DNA from: JBKBKC01 sp046294265
GTDB lineage: Bacteria > Pseudomonadota > Alphaproteobacteria > Rhodobacterales > Rhodobacteraceae
Direction of reading: 5' to 3'
DNA length: 64,000 nt
Assembly: GCA_046294265.1 (NCBI GenBank)
Contig: JBKBKC010000009.1
Span: 62,001 to 126,000 of the forward strand
Of this stretch, positions 17,175 through 25,970 are shown in pieces. Every line of letters starts with the position of its first letter. Position 1 is the first letter of the stretch. The notes beneath the pieces were generated by a model. The model searched no databases, was not told where the DNA came from, and saw only the letters and a list, made by a program, of their open reading frames with translations. Made by a program: the position numbers and the translations under genes.

Positions 17175-18551
17175 ATGGCCGACGGCACAGACGAGACGCC
17201 ACCCGACGCCCGCCGCCGCGCGCTGTTGCGCCGCATCGGGTTCGCCGGGTCCGCGGCCTGGCTTGCGCCGGGACTGTCGATGCTGGGCGTGGCGCGTGCG
17301 GATGACGATGACGATGGTGGCGACGATGACGGCGGAGGCCCTGCCGGACGTGACGGCGGCTATGCCGACCCGTCGCCTAGCGCGCCCCGTGCGACGCCGC
17401 GCAGCCGCGCCCCCGCACCGCAGCGCCAGCCCGCCAGGGTGCCGCGCCCCATTGCCCCGCCACCCGAGATCGTGGTGCTGGTGCCCTTCGTCGCCCCTGC
17501 GGACACTGCGGGCATCGTGACCGCCGCGGGATACCGCGTGATCCAGTCCGCTCCGGCCTTTGTCTCGGGCGATCTGCTCTTGCGCCTGGGCCTGCCGCCC
17601 GGCCGCAGCCCGACGCAGGCGCGCGACGAGATCGGCACGCTGCTGCCGGGGTCTTTCGTGGACGAGAACCACGCCTATCGCCCCGACAGTTTCGCCTGCG
17701 GGCCCGAAGGCTGCGCTGCCCATGCGATGGTGGGATGGCAGGGCTGGCCTTCGGCCATGTCTCCCCGGATCGGCATGATCGACACCGGCATCAACACCGA
17801 CCATTCGGCGCTGTCCGGGCAGCGGCTGACCACCTATCAGATCGACCTGCCCGACCGCGACGCCTCCGGCCGCCAGCACGGCACGGCCGTCGCCGCGATG
17901 CTGGTCGGGCGCACCGACGGGCGGGTGCCCGGCCTGTTGCCGCTGGCCGAGTTGATCGCGGTGGAGGCATTCCACAACCGTGGTGGCACCGACATCGCCG
18001 ATGCCTTCAGCCTTGTGCGGGCGATGGAGGTGCTGATCGGCGAGCGGGTGCAGGTCATCAACCTGTCCTTCTCCGGCCCCGAGAATGCCGTGCTTCGGCG
18101 GCTGGTGGAGACGGCGGCCATGGCGGGCATCGGGATGGTGGCGGCGACGGGGAACGGCGGGCCGGGCGCCCCGCCCGCCTATCCCGCCGCCTGGCCCGAG
18201 GTGGTGGCCGTGACGGCGGTGGATACGAACGGCCGCGCCTACCGGCAGGCCAACCGCGGGCCCTATGTGGCGCTTGCCGCGCCGGGGGTGAACCTGTGGA
18301 CCGCTGCCTCGATCTCGGGCGGGCGGGCGCGGTCGGGCACCTCCTATGCCGCGCCATTCGTCACCGCCGCCCTGGCCGTCGAACGGCTGCGGATGCCGTC
18401 GGTGCCGATCGCCGAGGTGGTGGCTCGCCTGATCGGCTGCGCGCGCGACCTTGGCGAGGCGGGGTTCGATGAGACCTTCGGCCATGGCCTGCTGACCTCG
18501 CCCGCGCTCTGCACGTCTCAGGGAGAGCCCTATCTGACCAGCGGGGAATGA
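17175..18551 (+). CDS. Exported S8-family serine peptidase (subtilisin)
   Basis: 458 residues. An arginine-pair signal (RRRALLRRIGFAGSAAW, then a hydrophobic stretch ending near VARA) suggests Tat-type or Sec export. After it comes an Asp/Gly-rich linker (44-56) and a Pro/Arg-rich region, then the S8 domain with catalytic Asp203 (MIDTGINTDH), His235 (GRQHGTAVA), oxyanion Asn327 (TGNGGPG) and Ser390 (SGTSYAAPF). All catalytic residues are intact. The divergent ECF sigma and matching promoter suggest induction by an envelope signal. Confidence 0.9.
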   Translation: MADGTDETPPDARRRALLRRIGFAGSAAWLAPGLSMLGVARADDDDDGGDDDGGGPAGRDGGYADPSPSAPRATPRSRAPAPQRQPARVPRPIAPPPEIVVLVPFVAPADTAGIVTAAGYRVIQSAPAFVSGDLLLRLGLPPGRSPTQARDEIGTLLPGSFVDENHAYRPDSFACGPEGCAAHAMVGWQGWPSAMSPRIGMIDTGINTDHSALSGQRLTTYQIDLPDRDASGRQHGTAVAAMLVGRTDGRVPGLLPLAELIAVEAFHNRGGTDIADAFSLVRAMEVLIGERVQVINLSFSGPENAVLRRLVETAAMAGIGMVAATGNGGPGAPPAYPAAWPEVVAVTAVDTNGRAYRQANRGPYVALAAPGVNLWTAASISGGRARSGTSYAAPFVTAALAVERLRMPSVPIAEVVARLIGCARDLGEAGFDETFGHGLLTSPALCTSQGEPYLTSGE

Positions 18552-18563
18552 TCGCGGGCCAGC

Positions 18564-19046
18564 CTACGGGCCTTGTGCCGCCCAGAGCGCGGAGGGGCCG
18601 TCGCGCATCGCGTCCATGACGCGGCGCAGGTCGGTCAGCACCGGCAGCACCTCCGCCAGCCGTTCGACGGGAAACCGCGCCGCAATGTCGTCCAGATCGC
18701 CGTCCAGCGCCGCGATCGCCCGGTTGCGGAACGCGCGGCCCGCTTCGGTGATCCAGACGCATTTCGACCGTCCGTCCCCGGGGTTCGGCGCCAAGCGGAT
18801 CAGGCCGTGCCGGTCCAGCACTTACAGTGTATGCGTCATCGTCGTCTTGGGCACCTGAAAGGCGCGCGCCAGACCCAGCGGCGTGCGCTCGTCGCGCACC
18901 CGGATCAGATGGTTCAGCACCGAAAACTGGCTGACCATGAACCCGTGGGGCAGCCGCGCCTCGAACATGGCGCGGCTGAGTTGCTCCAGAATCCCGATCT
19001 CGTTGAACAGCACGAACAGGGTTTCCGGTGGTCTCGGGTCAGGCAT
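18564..19046 (-). pseudogene. MarR-family regulator interrupted by an in-frame TAA
   Basis: A single frame encodes a 160-residue MarR-type protein: dimerisation helices (ETLFVLFNEIGILEQLSRAM), winged helix (SQFSVLNHLIRV, GLARAFQVPKTTMTHTL) and wing/C-terminus (VLDRHGLIRLAPNPGDGRSK, VWITEAGRAF). Between HTL and VLDRHG the codon at about 18822-18824 is TAA. One base change (for example from TCA) would explain it, so this is a recent nonsense mutation or a sequencing error. The start overlaps the stop of the neighbouring broken nitroreductase gene, with which it forms an operon. Confidence 0.8.
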
Positions 19047-19586
19047 TCCGCATCCGCGTCTCCAGCGGCCAGCGCGGGGTGCGCGGCGTGGGAGGACCAT
19101 AGCCCAGCCGGCCCAGCATTTGAACCGTCTCGCCGGGGGCGGCCAGCAGGGCATGGGCGCGGGCATAGGGGCCCGTCATCTCGGGGAATTCCTGCAGGGT
19201 CTGGCTGACCGGGTGCAGGGCCAGACCGCGCGCGGTGGTGGTCAGGTTCAGCCGCAGCCAGCGCCGCCTCGCCGCGATCTGGTCGGCACGGGTATTTCCG
19301 GGCGTCGTGACCACGGTATGGGCGAGGTTCCGCGCGGGATCTCGGAAGATACGGATGCCGTCATCCCCACCAGTTTCGCGGCCCGGGGCTGCCGGTTGTG
19401 CGGGTTGGGCGCAAGGATCGCCCAGGACAGCGCCCGCATCCGAGGTTCGGCATACCCCCCGCCGCATCCGAGGGGGCCAGCGCGGATCGGGGTGTCCGGG
19501 TCAGCGCAAAGGCGGTGGCGCCCCGGTTGCGGCAAACACGGTGCCGCCCCCGACATGGCGATGAAACGGCGTCGGGACAGGGGCAT
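19039..19586 (-). pseudogene. Nitroreductase-family (Acg-like) remnant, frameshifted and internally deleted
   Basis: Fragments in three frames join into one Acg-like nitroreductase: an N-terminal export-like start (MPLSRRRFIAMSGAAP), then ATAFALTRTPRSALAPSDAA in a second frame, then MRALSWAILAPNPHNRQP back in the first (the NPHNRQPW substrate/FMN motif), and a C-terminus in a third frame (RRRWLRLNLTTTARGLALHP, VQMLGRLGYGP). The remnant spans about 180 codons against about 350 in intact relatives, so at least two frameshifts and a large internal deletion are present. Confidence 0.75.
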
Positions 19587-19627
19587 GGAAAGCTCCTTTT
19601 GGTGCGGTACCGTATCATATAGTTCGA

Positions 19628-19637
19628 TAGTGCACTA
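19628..19637. promoter_or_regulatory. Possible MarR operator palindrome
   Basis: TAGTGCACTA is a perfect 10-bp palindrome next to an AT-rich stretch containing TATATGATAC, about 45 bp upstream of the broken nitroreductase/marR operon. Position and symmetry suit an autoregulatory MarR site; nothing more supports it. Confidence 0.35.
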
Positions 19638-19734
19638 GATACGCTCCGCTTCGCCGCATCCGCCCAACCTGTTCCCCGTTGCGTGACGGCGCACCGATTG
19701 GTAACCCGATATGACCACTCAAGGGGGTCTGCCC

Positions 19735-20904
19735 ATGCCCGTCGTCACCTGCATCGAAGACCTGCGCCGCCTGCACAAGGCGCGCGCGCCCCGGATGTTC
19801 TATGACTACGCCGAATCCGGCAGCTACACCGAACAGACCTTCCGCGAGAACACCTCCGATTTCGCGCAACTACGCCTGCGCCAGAAGGTGGCGGTGGACA
19901 TGACCGGACGCACCACCGACACCACGATGATCGGTCGCAATGTGGCGATGCCGGTGGCCCTGGCCCCGGTGGGCATGACCGGCATGCAGCATGCCGACGG
20001 CGAGATCCTGGCGGCGAAGGCGGCCGAGGCCTTTGGCGTGCCCTTCACGCTCTCCACCATGTCGGTCTGCTCGATCGAGGATGTGGCGGCGAATACCAGC
20101 GCACCCTTCTGGTTCCAGCTCTATGTCATGCGGGACGAGGAATTCGTGGACCGCCTGATCGAGCGCGCGCGGGTGGCGGGATGCGAGGCGCTGGTGCTGA
20201 CGCTGGACCTTCAGATTCTGGGCCAGCGGCACAAGGACCTCAAGAACGGCCTGTCAGCCCCGCCGAAACTGACGCTGCCGGTGCTGATGGACCTGGCCAT
20301 GCGCTGGCGCTGGGGCCTTGGGATGCTGGGCACCAGGCGGCGGTTCTTTGGCAACATCGTGGGCCATGTGAAGGACGTGGGCGACCCCGCCAGCCTGATG
20401 GCCTGGACGAACGAACAGTTCGACCCGCAACTCGACTGGGACAAGATCGCCCGCATCCGCGACAGATGGGGCGGCAAGCTGATCCTCAAGGGCATCCTCG
20501 ACGAGGATGACGCGCGCCGTGCTGCGGATTTCGGGGCCGATGCGATCATCGTGTCGAATCATGGCGGGCGGCAGCTGGATGGGGCGCTGTCCTCCATCCG
20601 CATGCTGCCACGCATCGTGCGCGCGGTGGAGGACCAGGTGGAGGTGCATATGGACAGCGGCATCCGCTCAGGCCAGGATGTGCTGAAAGCGATCGCGATG
20701 GGGGCGAAATCCACCTACATCGGGCGTGCATATATCTATGGCCTTGGCGCGATGGGTCAGGAAGGCGTGGCCAAGGCGCTGGAGGTGATCCGCAAGGAGC
20801 TGGACATCTCCATGGCGCTGTGCGGCGAGCGGCATGTCACCGACATCGGGCGGCACAACCTGATGATCCCCAAAGATTTTGAAGGGGACTGGGTGGAAGG
20901 ATGA
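19735..20904 (+). CDS. lldD: FMN-dependent L-lactate dehydrogenase / alpha-hydroxyacid oxidase family
   Basis: 389-residue FMN TIM barrel, close to E. coli LldD (396). Visible signatures are the N-terminal RAPRMFYDYAESGSYTEQT, PVALAPVGMTGMQH, and the active-site region IIVSNHGGRQLDG with the catalytic His, followed by MDSGIRSGQDVLKAIAMGA. It oxidises L-lactate (or a related 2-hydroxyacid) and feeds electrons to the respiratory chain at the inner membrane. ATG 19735 is chosen because AAGGGGG lies 7 nt upstream; ATG 19711 has no SD. Confidence 0.88.
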   Translation: MPVVTCIEDLRRLHKARAPRMFYDYAESGSYTEQTFRENTSDFAQLRLRQKVAVDMTGRTTDTTMIGRNVAMPVALAPVGMTGMQHADGEILAAKAAEAFGVPFTLSTMSVCSIEDVAANTSAPFWFQLYVMRDEEFVDRLIERARVAGCEALVLTLDLQILGQRHKDLKNGLSAPPKLTLPVLMDLAMRWRWGLGMLGTRRRFFGNIVGHVKDVGDPASLMAWTNEQFDPQLDWDKIARIRDRWGGKLILKGILDEDDARRAADFGADAIIVSNHGGRQLDGALSSIRMLPRIVRAVEDQVEVHMDSGIRSGQDVLKAIAMGAKSTYIGRAYIYGLGAMGQEGVAKALEVIRKELDISMALCGERHVTDIGRHNLMIPKDFEGDWVEG

Positions 20905-20932
20905 ACTCAGGCCTTGGCCTGCGGCATCGAGG

Positions 20933-20985
20933 CCGGGGGTTTCACACCCCCGGTCCCCCGTGGGATATTTGGGGACGGAAGAAAC
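20933..20985. terminator. Repeat-type hairpin between convergent lldD and gabD
   Basis: CCGGGGGT-TTCAC-ACCCCCGG (20933-20953) is a perfect 8-bp stem, followed by tcccccgtgggatatttggg and acggaagaa. The same hairpin and tail occur almost base for base in inverted orientation at 38632-38681, so this is a dispersed element used here as a probable terminator. Confidence 0.65.
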
Positions 20986-21017
20986 AGGGGTGGTGACTCG
21001 CGCCGCTCCCAGCAGCG

Positions 21018-22496
21018 TCAGATCGACAGGCAGATGTATTTCATCTCCAGGTAATCCTCGATGCCGTGGCGCGAGCCCTCGCGGCCCAGACCCGACTGCT
21101 TGACCCCGCCAAAGGGAGCGACCTCGGTCGAGATGATGCCGGTGTTCACGCCGACGATTCCGTATTCCAGCGACTCTTGCACCCGCGTCACGCGGCCGAT
21201 GTCGCGGGCGTAGAAATAGGCGGCGAGGCCGAAGATGGTGTCGTTGGCGTGGTGGATCGCCTGCTCTTCGGTATCAAACCTGAACAGGGGGGCGACGGGG
21301 CCGAAGGTTTCCTCTTGCGCGACGGCCATCTCCTGCGTCACGCCGGTGATGATCGTGGGCTCGAAGAACGAGCCCCCCAGCGCGTGCCGCTTGCCACCCA
21401 CGATGACCCGGCCACCCTTGGCGGTGGCATCCGCGATATGCTCCTCGACCTTTTCCACGGCGTCCATATTCACGAGGGGTCCGAACTGCACGTCCTCGGT
21501 CAACCCGTCGCCCACACGGGTTTTCGCCAGCGCCTCGGCCAGTTTCTCGGCAAAGGCGTCATAGACGCCGGCCTGCACATAGATGCGGTTGGCGCAGACG
21601 CAGGTCTGGCCGTTGTTACGGAACTTCGACGCCATCGCGCCCAGCACGGCGGCATCCAGATCGGCATCATCGAACACGATGAAGGGCGCGTTGCCCCCGA
21701 GCTCCATCGAGCATTTCAACACCTGGTCGGCGGCCTGGCGCAACAGGATCCGCCCCACCTCGGTCGAGCCGGTGAAGGTGAGTTTCCGCACCGCCGGGTT
21801 CTCGCAGAATTCCTTGCCGATGTCCGACGACCGCTTCGACGTGATCACGCTGAAGATGCCTGCCGGCAGCCCCGCGCGTTCCGCCAGCACCGCCAGCGCC
21901 AGCGCGGACAGCGGGGTTTCCGCCGCCGGACGGCCCACGAACCCGCAGCCCGCCGCCAGCGCGGGCCCGCATTTGCGCGTGATCATCGCGTTCGGGAAAT
22001 TCCACGGCGTGATCGAGCCGACCACCCCGATCGGCTGTTTCAGCACCGTGATGCGCTTGTCGCGCATGTGGCCGGGGATGGTTTCGCCATAGATGCGCTT
22101 GGCCTCTTCGGCGAACCATTCGATGAAGCTGGCGCCATAGGCGACCTCGCCCCTGGCCTCGGCCAGGGGCTTGCCCATCTCGGCGGTCAGGATTTTCCCC
22201 AGGTCCTCCTGGTTCGCCATCATCAGGTTGAACCAGGCGCGCAGGATGTTGGCGCGTTCCTTAGCGGGGCGGGCGGCCCAATCCTTCATCGCCTCGGCCG
22301 CCGCCGCGATGGCGCGCGCGGTTTCCGCGCGGCCCAGGTTCGGCACCTGCGCGATGATGTCGCCCCGCGCGGGGTTCACCACCGCGAAGGTCGCGCCGTC
22401 GTCAGCCGCTATCCATTCGCCCGCCACATAGGCGCGCGTCGCCAGCAACGACGGGTCCTGCAACATCCCCGCCAGATCGGTCACGGAATCGAGCAT
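21018..22496 (-). CDS. gabD: NAD(P)-dependent succinate-semialdehyde dehydrogenase
   Basis: 492 residues, the normal GabD length. ALDH landmarks are PWNFPNAMITRK, catalytic Glu in MELGGNAPFIVF and catalytic Cys in FRNNGQTCVCANR, and the C-terminal PFGGVKQSGLGREGS. The N-terminal segment and the VCANR context are typical of GabD, which oxidises succinate semialdehyde to succinate in 4-aminobutyrate and polyamine breakdown. This fits the nearby ALDH, Fe-ADH and glutamine synthetase-like genes. Confidence 0.88.
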   Translation of the reverse strand: MLDSVTDLAGMLQDPSLLATRAYVAGEWIAADDGATFAVVNPARGDIIAQVPNLGRAETARAIAAAAEAMKDWAARPAKERANILRAWFNLMMANQEDLGKILTAEMGKPLAEARGEVAYGASFIEWFAEEAKRIYGETIPGHMRDKRITVLKQPIGVVGSITPWNFPNAMITRKCGPALAAGCGFVGRPAAETPLSALALAVLAERAGLPAGIFSVITSKRSSDIGKEFCENPAVRKLTFTGSTEVGRILLRQAADQVLKCSMELGGNAPFIVFDDADLDAAVLGAMASKFRNNGQTCVCANRIYVQAGVYDAFAEKLAEALAKTRVGDGLTEDVQFGPLVNMDAVEKVEEHIADATAKGGRVIVGGKRHALGGSFFEPTIITGVTQEMAVAQEETFGPVAPLFRFDTEEQAIHHANDTIFGLAAYFYARDIGRVTRVQESLEYGIVGVNTGIISTEVAPFGGVKQSGLGREGSRHGIEDYLEMKYICLSI

Positions 22497-22566
22497 CGCA
22501 GAGCCTCCTTGTTCGGGTCACCGCAGTCCTGCATCCTTGGCCCGCAAATGTCCAGTTGGAGCGCCG

Positions 22567-23370
22567 ATGCAATTTCGATCCGAGGCCGACCGTGCCTATG
22601 CCAACGGGGCCTTCATTCCGGGCTCCGACGCCTATCCCGCCCGCTGGACGGCCGAGGCCGCCGCCTTCCGGGCGTCCCTAGGGCCGCGTGCCCGACTCGA
22701 TCTGCCCTATGGCGCTGGGGCAAGGCATCGGTTCGACCTGTTCCTGCCTGAGGGGCAGGCGCGGGGGCTGATGGTCTTTGTCCATGGCGGCTACTGGATG
22801 GCGACGGGGCGCGAGGTCTGGTCGCATCTGGCCGCGGGCGCGGTGGCGCGGGGCTGGGCCTGCGCGATGCCCTCCTACACGCTGGCCCCCGAGGCGCGCA
22901 TCGGCGCGATGACGCAAGAGGTTGCGGCGGCGGTGCAGGCGGCGGCGGGTCTCGTGGCGGGGCCGGTGGTGGTGACGGGCCATTCGGCGGGCGGGCACCT
23001 GTCGGCCCGCATGGGATGCGCCGATCTCGACCTGACCCGCGTGGTGCGGGTGGTGCCGATCTCGCCCCTGTCCGAGCTTGCCCCCCTGATGGCGACCGAG
23101 ATGAACGACAAGCTGCGCCTTGACGAAGGCGAAGCGGCGGCGGAAAGCCCCGCCCGCCTGACGCCGCGGCAGGGCGTCCATGCCCATGTCTGGGTCGGCG
23201 GGCAGGAACGCCCCGCCTTCCTGTGGCAGGCGCGCCTGTTGTCCGAGGCGTGGCGCTGCCCCTGGTCGGTCGATCCCGGCCGCCACCATTTCGATGTGAT
23301 CGAGGCTTTGACCGACCCGGACAGCGTGCTGATCGCGGCCTGTCTTGACGCCATTCGCCCCCCCGCCTGA
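22567..23370 (+). CDS. Alpha/beta hydrolase, arylformamidase-like esterase
   Basis: 267-residue cytoplasmic hydrolase with the HGG oxyanion motif (FVHGGYWMA), the nucleophile elbow GHSAGGHLSARM and a late His in GRHHFDVIE. HGG esterases with the HGGYW form include kynurenine formamidase, but no kynurenine genes are nearby, so the substrate is open. GGAG 5 nt before ATG 22567 decides the start. Confidence 0.82.
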   Translation: MQFRSEADRAYANGAFIPGSDAYPARWTAEAAAFRASLGPRARLDLPYGAGARHRFDLFLPEGQARGLMVFVHGGYWMATGREVWSHLAAGAVARGWACAMPSYTLAPEARIGAMTQEVAAAVQAAAGLVAGPVVVTGHSAGGHLSARMGCADLDLTRVVRVVPISPLSELAPLMATEMNDKLRLDEGEAAAESPARLTPRQGVHAHVWVGGQERPAFLWQARLLSEAWRCPWSVDPGRHHFDVIEALTDPDSVLIAACLDAIRPPA

Positions 23371-23371
23371 A

Positions 23372-23462
23372 GGTCTTTGCAAAGAAGATCAGGGCGAACC
23401 CGCCCATGGTTCTCTTCTTTGCGAAAATACCCCCGGGGGGTCAGGGGGGCAGGCGCCCCCCT
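23372..23462. terminator. Two facing hairpin/tail repeat units between convergent genes
   Basis: On the right, read on the minus strand, GGGGGGC-GCCT-GCCCCCC (23444-23461) is followed by ccccccgggggtattttcgc and aaagaagag. On the left, ctttgcaaagaagat lies in the opposite direction just after the hydrolase stop. This matches the gene-end repeat seen at 5059-5116 and would serve both converging genes. Confidence 0.55.
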
Positions 23463-23473
23463 TGCGCCAGCGG

Positions 23474-24739
23474 TCAAAAGCGCTGCGGCCTGCAAGGCAC
23501 AAGTGCCGCCCCCGGATCGCGCCCCGCGATCAGGTCGGATACGGCCTGCGCCGTCACCGGGGCCAGCGTCAGCCCGATGTGGCCGTGCCCGAAGGCCAGC
23601 ACCACATCCCCGCCCCCCCGCGACGCGCCGATCACCGGCAGGCTGTCGGGGATCGAGGGGCGCAGCCCCATCCAGGACCGGTCGGGCGGGCCGAGGCCGG
23701 GAAACACCGCGCGCACCCCCTCTTGCAGCCGCGCAAGGCGATGCGGCGAGGGGGCCGCGTCGATGCCGCCCATCTCCACCGTCCCCGCCGCCCGCAGCCG
23801 CCCCGCCATCGGGCAAAGGTAGAACCCGCGCGCCACCGGGCAGGCGGGGCGGCCCAGCCGGGGGGCGGGCATGTCCCATTCGAGGTGATAGCCGCGCTCG
23901 GTCTCCAGCGGCACCCGGTCGCCCGCCATCCGCGCCAGCGCGCGCGACCTCGCCCCCGCCGCGATCACCACGCGGCGGGCGGCGTGCCGGAACCCGGGGC
24001 CCGTCAGCACCACCCCAGCCGGGTCCCGCTCCAGATGATCGACGCGCGCCGTCACCATCTCGACCCCTGCCCCGGCGCAGGCCGCGGCCAGCCGCGCCAT
24101 CATCCGCCCCGGATCGGTGATCGACATCGCGCCGGGAAAGAACGCGGCCCCACCCGGCATCGGCGGCAAACCCGGTTCCAGCACCGCCAGCGCGGCAGGG
24201 GTCAGCCGTTCGACCGCCACCCCCAGGGCGCGGCGCGCGGCAAGGCCAGGTTCGGCCGCGCGCCCCTCAGCCTCCGTGGCGTAGAGATACAGGCAGCCTG
24301 CGTCGCGCAGCAGATCCGCACCACCCACGGCCCCGGCCAGTTCGCTCCAGCGCGGCCCTGCATCCGCCAAAAGGCCCGCAAGCGCCCGCATGCCCCGCGC
24401 CGCAGGCCCCGGCAGCGAAGCGCGCGCGAACCGCGCCAGCCACGGGATCAACGTGAGCAGGCTCGGCCCATGCAGCGCCAGCGGAGAGTTCCGGTCGAAC
24501 AGCAGGCGCGGCAGGTCGCGCAGCACCTCCGGCGTGCCCACGGGCATCACGGCATAGTCGGCGATGGTGCCCGCATTGCCGTGGCTGGACCCGGACCCCG
24601 GTGGAGCAGGATCAATCAGCGCAACCTCCCGCCCCTCCTCCGCCAGCCTCAGGGCGATGGTAAGCCCGATCACGCCAGCGCCGACCACCGCCACCTCGGT
24701 GTCGGCGCGGCCAGGCGCAACGGCAGGCTGCGGGTTCAC
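23474..24739 (-). CDS. FAD-dependent D-amino acid dehydrogenase / oxidase (DadA-like)
   Basis: 421 residues with an N-terminal dinucleotide fold (VAVVGAGVIGLTIALRLAEEG, abbreviated) followed by SGSSHGNAGTIADYAVMP, the signature of DadA-type flavoproteins, and a C-terminal FAD contact region (GLRPSIPDSLPVIGASRGG, FGHGHIGLTLAP). It should oxidatively deaminate D-amino acids or glycine-like amines. The gene lies downstream of the Fe-ADH operon but is separated from it by a strong hairpin. Confidence 0.85.
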   Translation of the reverse strand: MNPQPAVAPGRADTEVAVVGAGVIGLTIALRLAEEGREVALIDPAPPGSGSSHGNAGTIADYAVMPVGTPEVLRDLPRLLFDRNSPLALHGPSLLTLIPWLARFARASLPGPAARGMRALAGLLADAGPRWSELAGAVGGADLLRDAGCLYLYATEAEGRAAEPGLAARRALGVAVERLTPAALAVLEPGLPPMPGGAAFFPGAMSITDPGRMMARLAAACAGAGVEMVTARVDHLERDPAGVVLTGPGFRHAARRVVIAAGARSRALARMAGDRVPLETERGYHLEWDMPAPRLGRPACPVARGFYLCPMAGRLRAAGTVEMGGIDAAPSPHRLARLQEGVRAVFPGLGPPDRSWMGLRPSIPDSLPVIGASRGGGDVVLAFGHGHIGLTLAPVTAQAVSDLIAGRDPGAALVPCRPQRF

Positions 24740-24754
24740 CGCCAGGGCCCGGCG

Positions 24755-24783
24755 CCTCCCCTCCCCCTCGTGGGGAGGGGAGG
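24755..24783 (-). terminator. Strong GC hairpin ending the Fe-ADH operon
   Basis: CCTCCCCTCCCC-CTCGT-GGGGAGGGGAGG is a perfect 12-bp stem with a 5-nt loop, 40 nt beyond the stop of the iron alcohol dehydrogenase gene. No U-run follows; the position supports a terminator or 3'-end stabiliser. Confidence 0.6.
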
Positions 24784-24824
24784 GGGGTGGGGGGCCGCGG
24801 GGCCGGACAGCCGCAGGGCCGCCG

Positions 24825-25970
24825 TCACAGGCAGGCCTGAAACAGCGCCCGCGTGTTCTCGGCCGTCATTTCCCTGGGGTTGCCCCCCGCCGTGGGGTCT
24901 TGCAGCGCCATCGCCGTCAAACGGTCCAGGTCACCCTCCTGCACCCCCAGTGCCGTCAACCCCGCGGGAATGGCGAACATCGCGCGCAGTTCACTGACCC
25001 GATCGCGGAACCCGTCGAACCCGCCCTTGATCCCCAGATAATCCGCGGCCCGGCACAGCCGCGCCTCCACCACCTCGCGGTTGAAATCCAGCACCATCGG
25101 CATCACCACCGCATTCGTGGTTCCGTGGTGCGTGTTGTAAAGCGCGCCCACCGGGTGCGAGAGCGCATGGATCGCCCCCAGCCCCTTCTGGAACGCCACC
25201 GCCCCCATGGCGGCGGCGGCCATCATCTGCCCCCGCGCCTCCAGGTCATCGGGCGTGGCATAGGCGCGCGGCAGGTAGTCGTTGACCAGCCGCAAGCCTT
25301 CCAAAGCGATCCCCTGGCTCATCGGGTGGAAATAGCTGCTGCTGTAGGCCTCGAGGCAATGGGCAAAGGCATCCATGCCGGTGCCCGCGGTGATGAACCT
25401 CGGCATTCCAACGGTCAGTTCGGGGTCGCAGATCGTGACCACCGGCATGAGTTTCGGATGAAAGATCACCTTCTTCGTATGCGTGGCCGAATTGGTCAGC
25501 ACACCCGCGCGCCCGACTTCGGACCCGGTTCCCGCCGTCGTCGGCACCGCGACCAGCGGCGCGATGGTGGCGGGGTTGGCGCGTGTCCACCAGTCGCCCA
25601 CATCCTCCAGATCCCACACGGGCACCGGCTGATCCACCATCAGCGCGATCATCTTGCCCAGATCCAGCGCCGAGCCGCCGCCAAAGGCCACCACCCCGTC
25701 ATGCCCGCCCGCGCGATAAACCTCCAGCCCCTCGGCCAGGTTCAGGTCGGTCGGGTTGGCATCCACGCCCGAGAACATCGCACGGCCAAGGCCGCCCGCC
25801 TCCAGCACCTCCAGCGCGCCGGCGGTGATGGGCAGCGATGCCAACCCCCGGTCGGTCACCATCAAGGGCCGCAGGATGCCGGATGCCCGGCAATGCTCGG
25901 CAAGCTCCGCAATCCGGCCCGCGCCGAATTTCACCGCCGTGGGATAGGACCAGTTGGCCTTCAGCTTCAT
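24825..25970 (-). CDS. Iron-containing alcohol dehydrogenase
   Basis: 381 residues of the group III (Fe-ADH) family. The NAD-binding GGGSALDLGKMIAL and TTAGTGSEV motifs and the metal-ligand region (TGMDAFAHCLEAY; HALSHPVGALYNTHHG with the ligand histidines) are intact. Its ATG overlaps the ALDH stop (ATGA), and the glutamine synthetase-like gene lies upstream, so an alcohol-aldehyde-acid oxidation route is encoded by one operon. Possible substrates include 4-hydroxybutyrate or amino alcohols; not determined by sequence. Confidence 0.88.
   Translation of the reverse strand: MKLKANWSYPTAVKFGAGRIAELAEHCRASGILRPLMVTDRGLASLPITAGALEVLEAGGLGRAMFSGVDANPTDLNLAEGLEVYRAGGHDGVVAFGGGSALDLGKMIALMVDQPVPVWDLEDVGDWWTRANPATIAPLVAVPTTAGTGSEVGRAGVLTNSATHTKKVIFHPKLMPVVTICDPELTVGMPRFITAGTGMDAFAHCLEAYSSSYFHPMSQGIALEGLRLVNDYLPRAYATPDDLEARGQMMAAAAMGAVAFQKGLGAIHALSHPVGALYNTHHGTTNAVVMPMVLDFNREVVEARLCRAADYLGIKGGFDGFRDRVSELRAMFAIPAGLTALGVQEGDLDRLTAMALQDPTAGGNPREMTAENTRALFQACL

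Noticed and set aside
20933..20985. Insertion-sequence terminus
   Set aside because: No transposase, target duplication or partner inverted repeat is seen near either copy.
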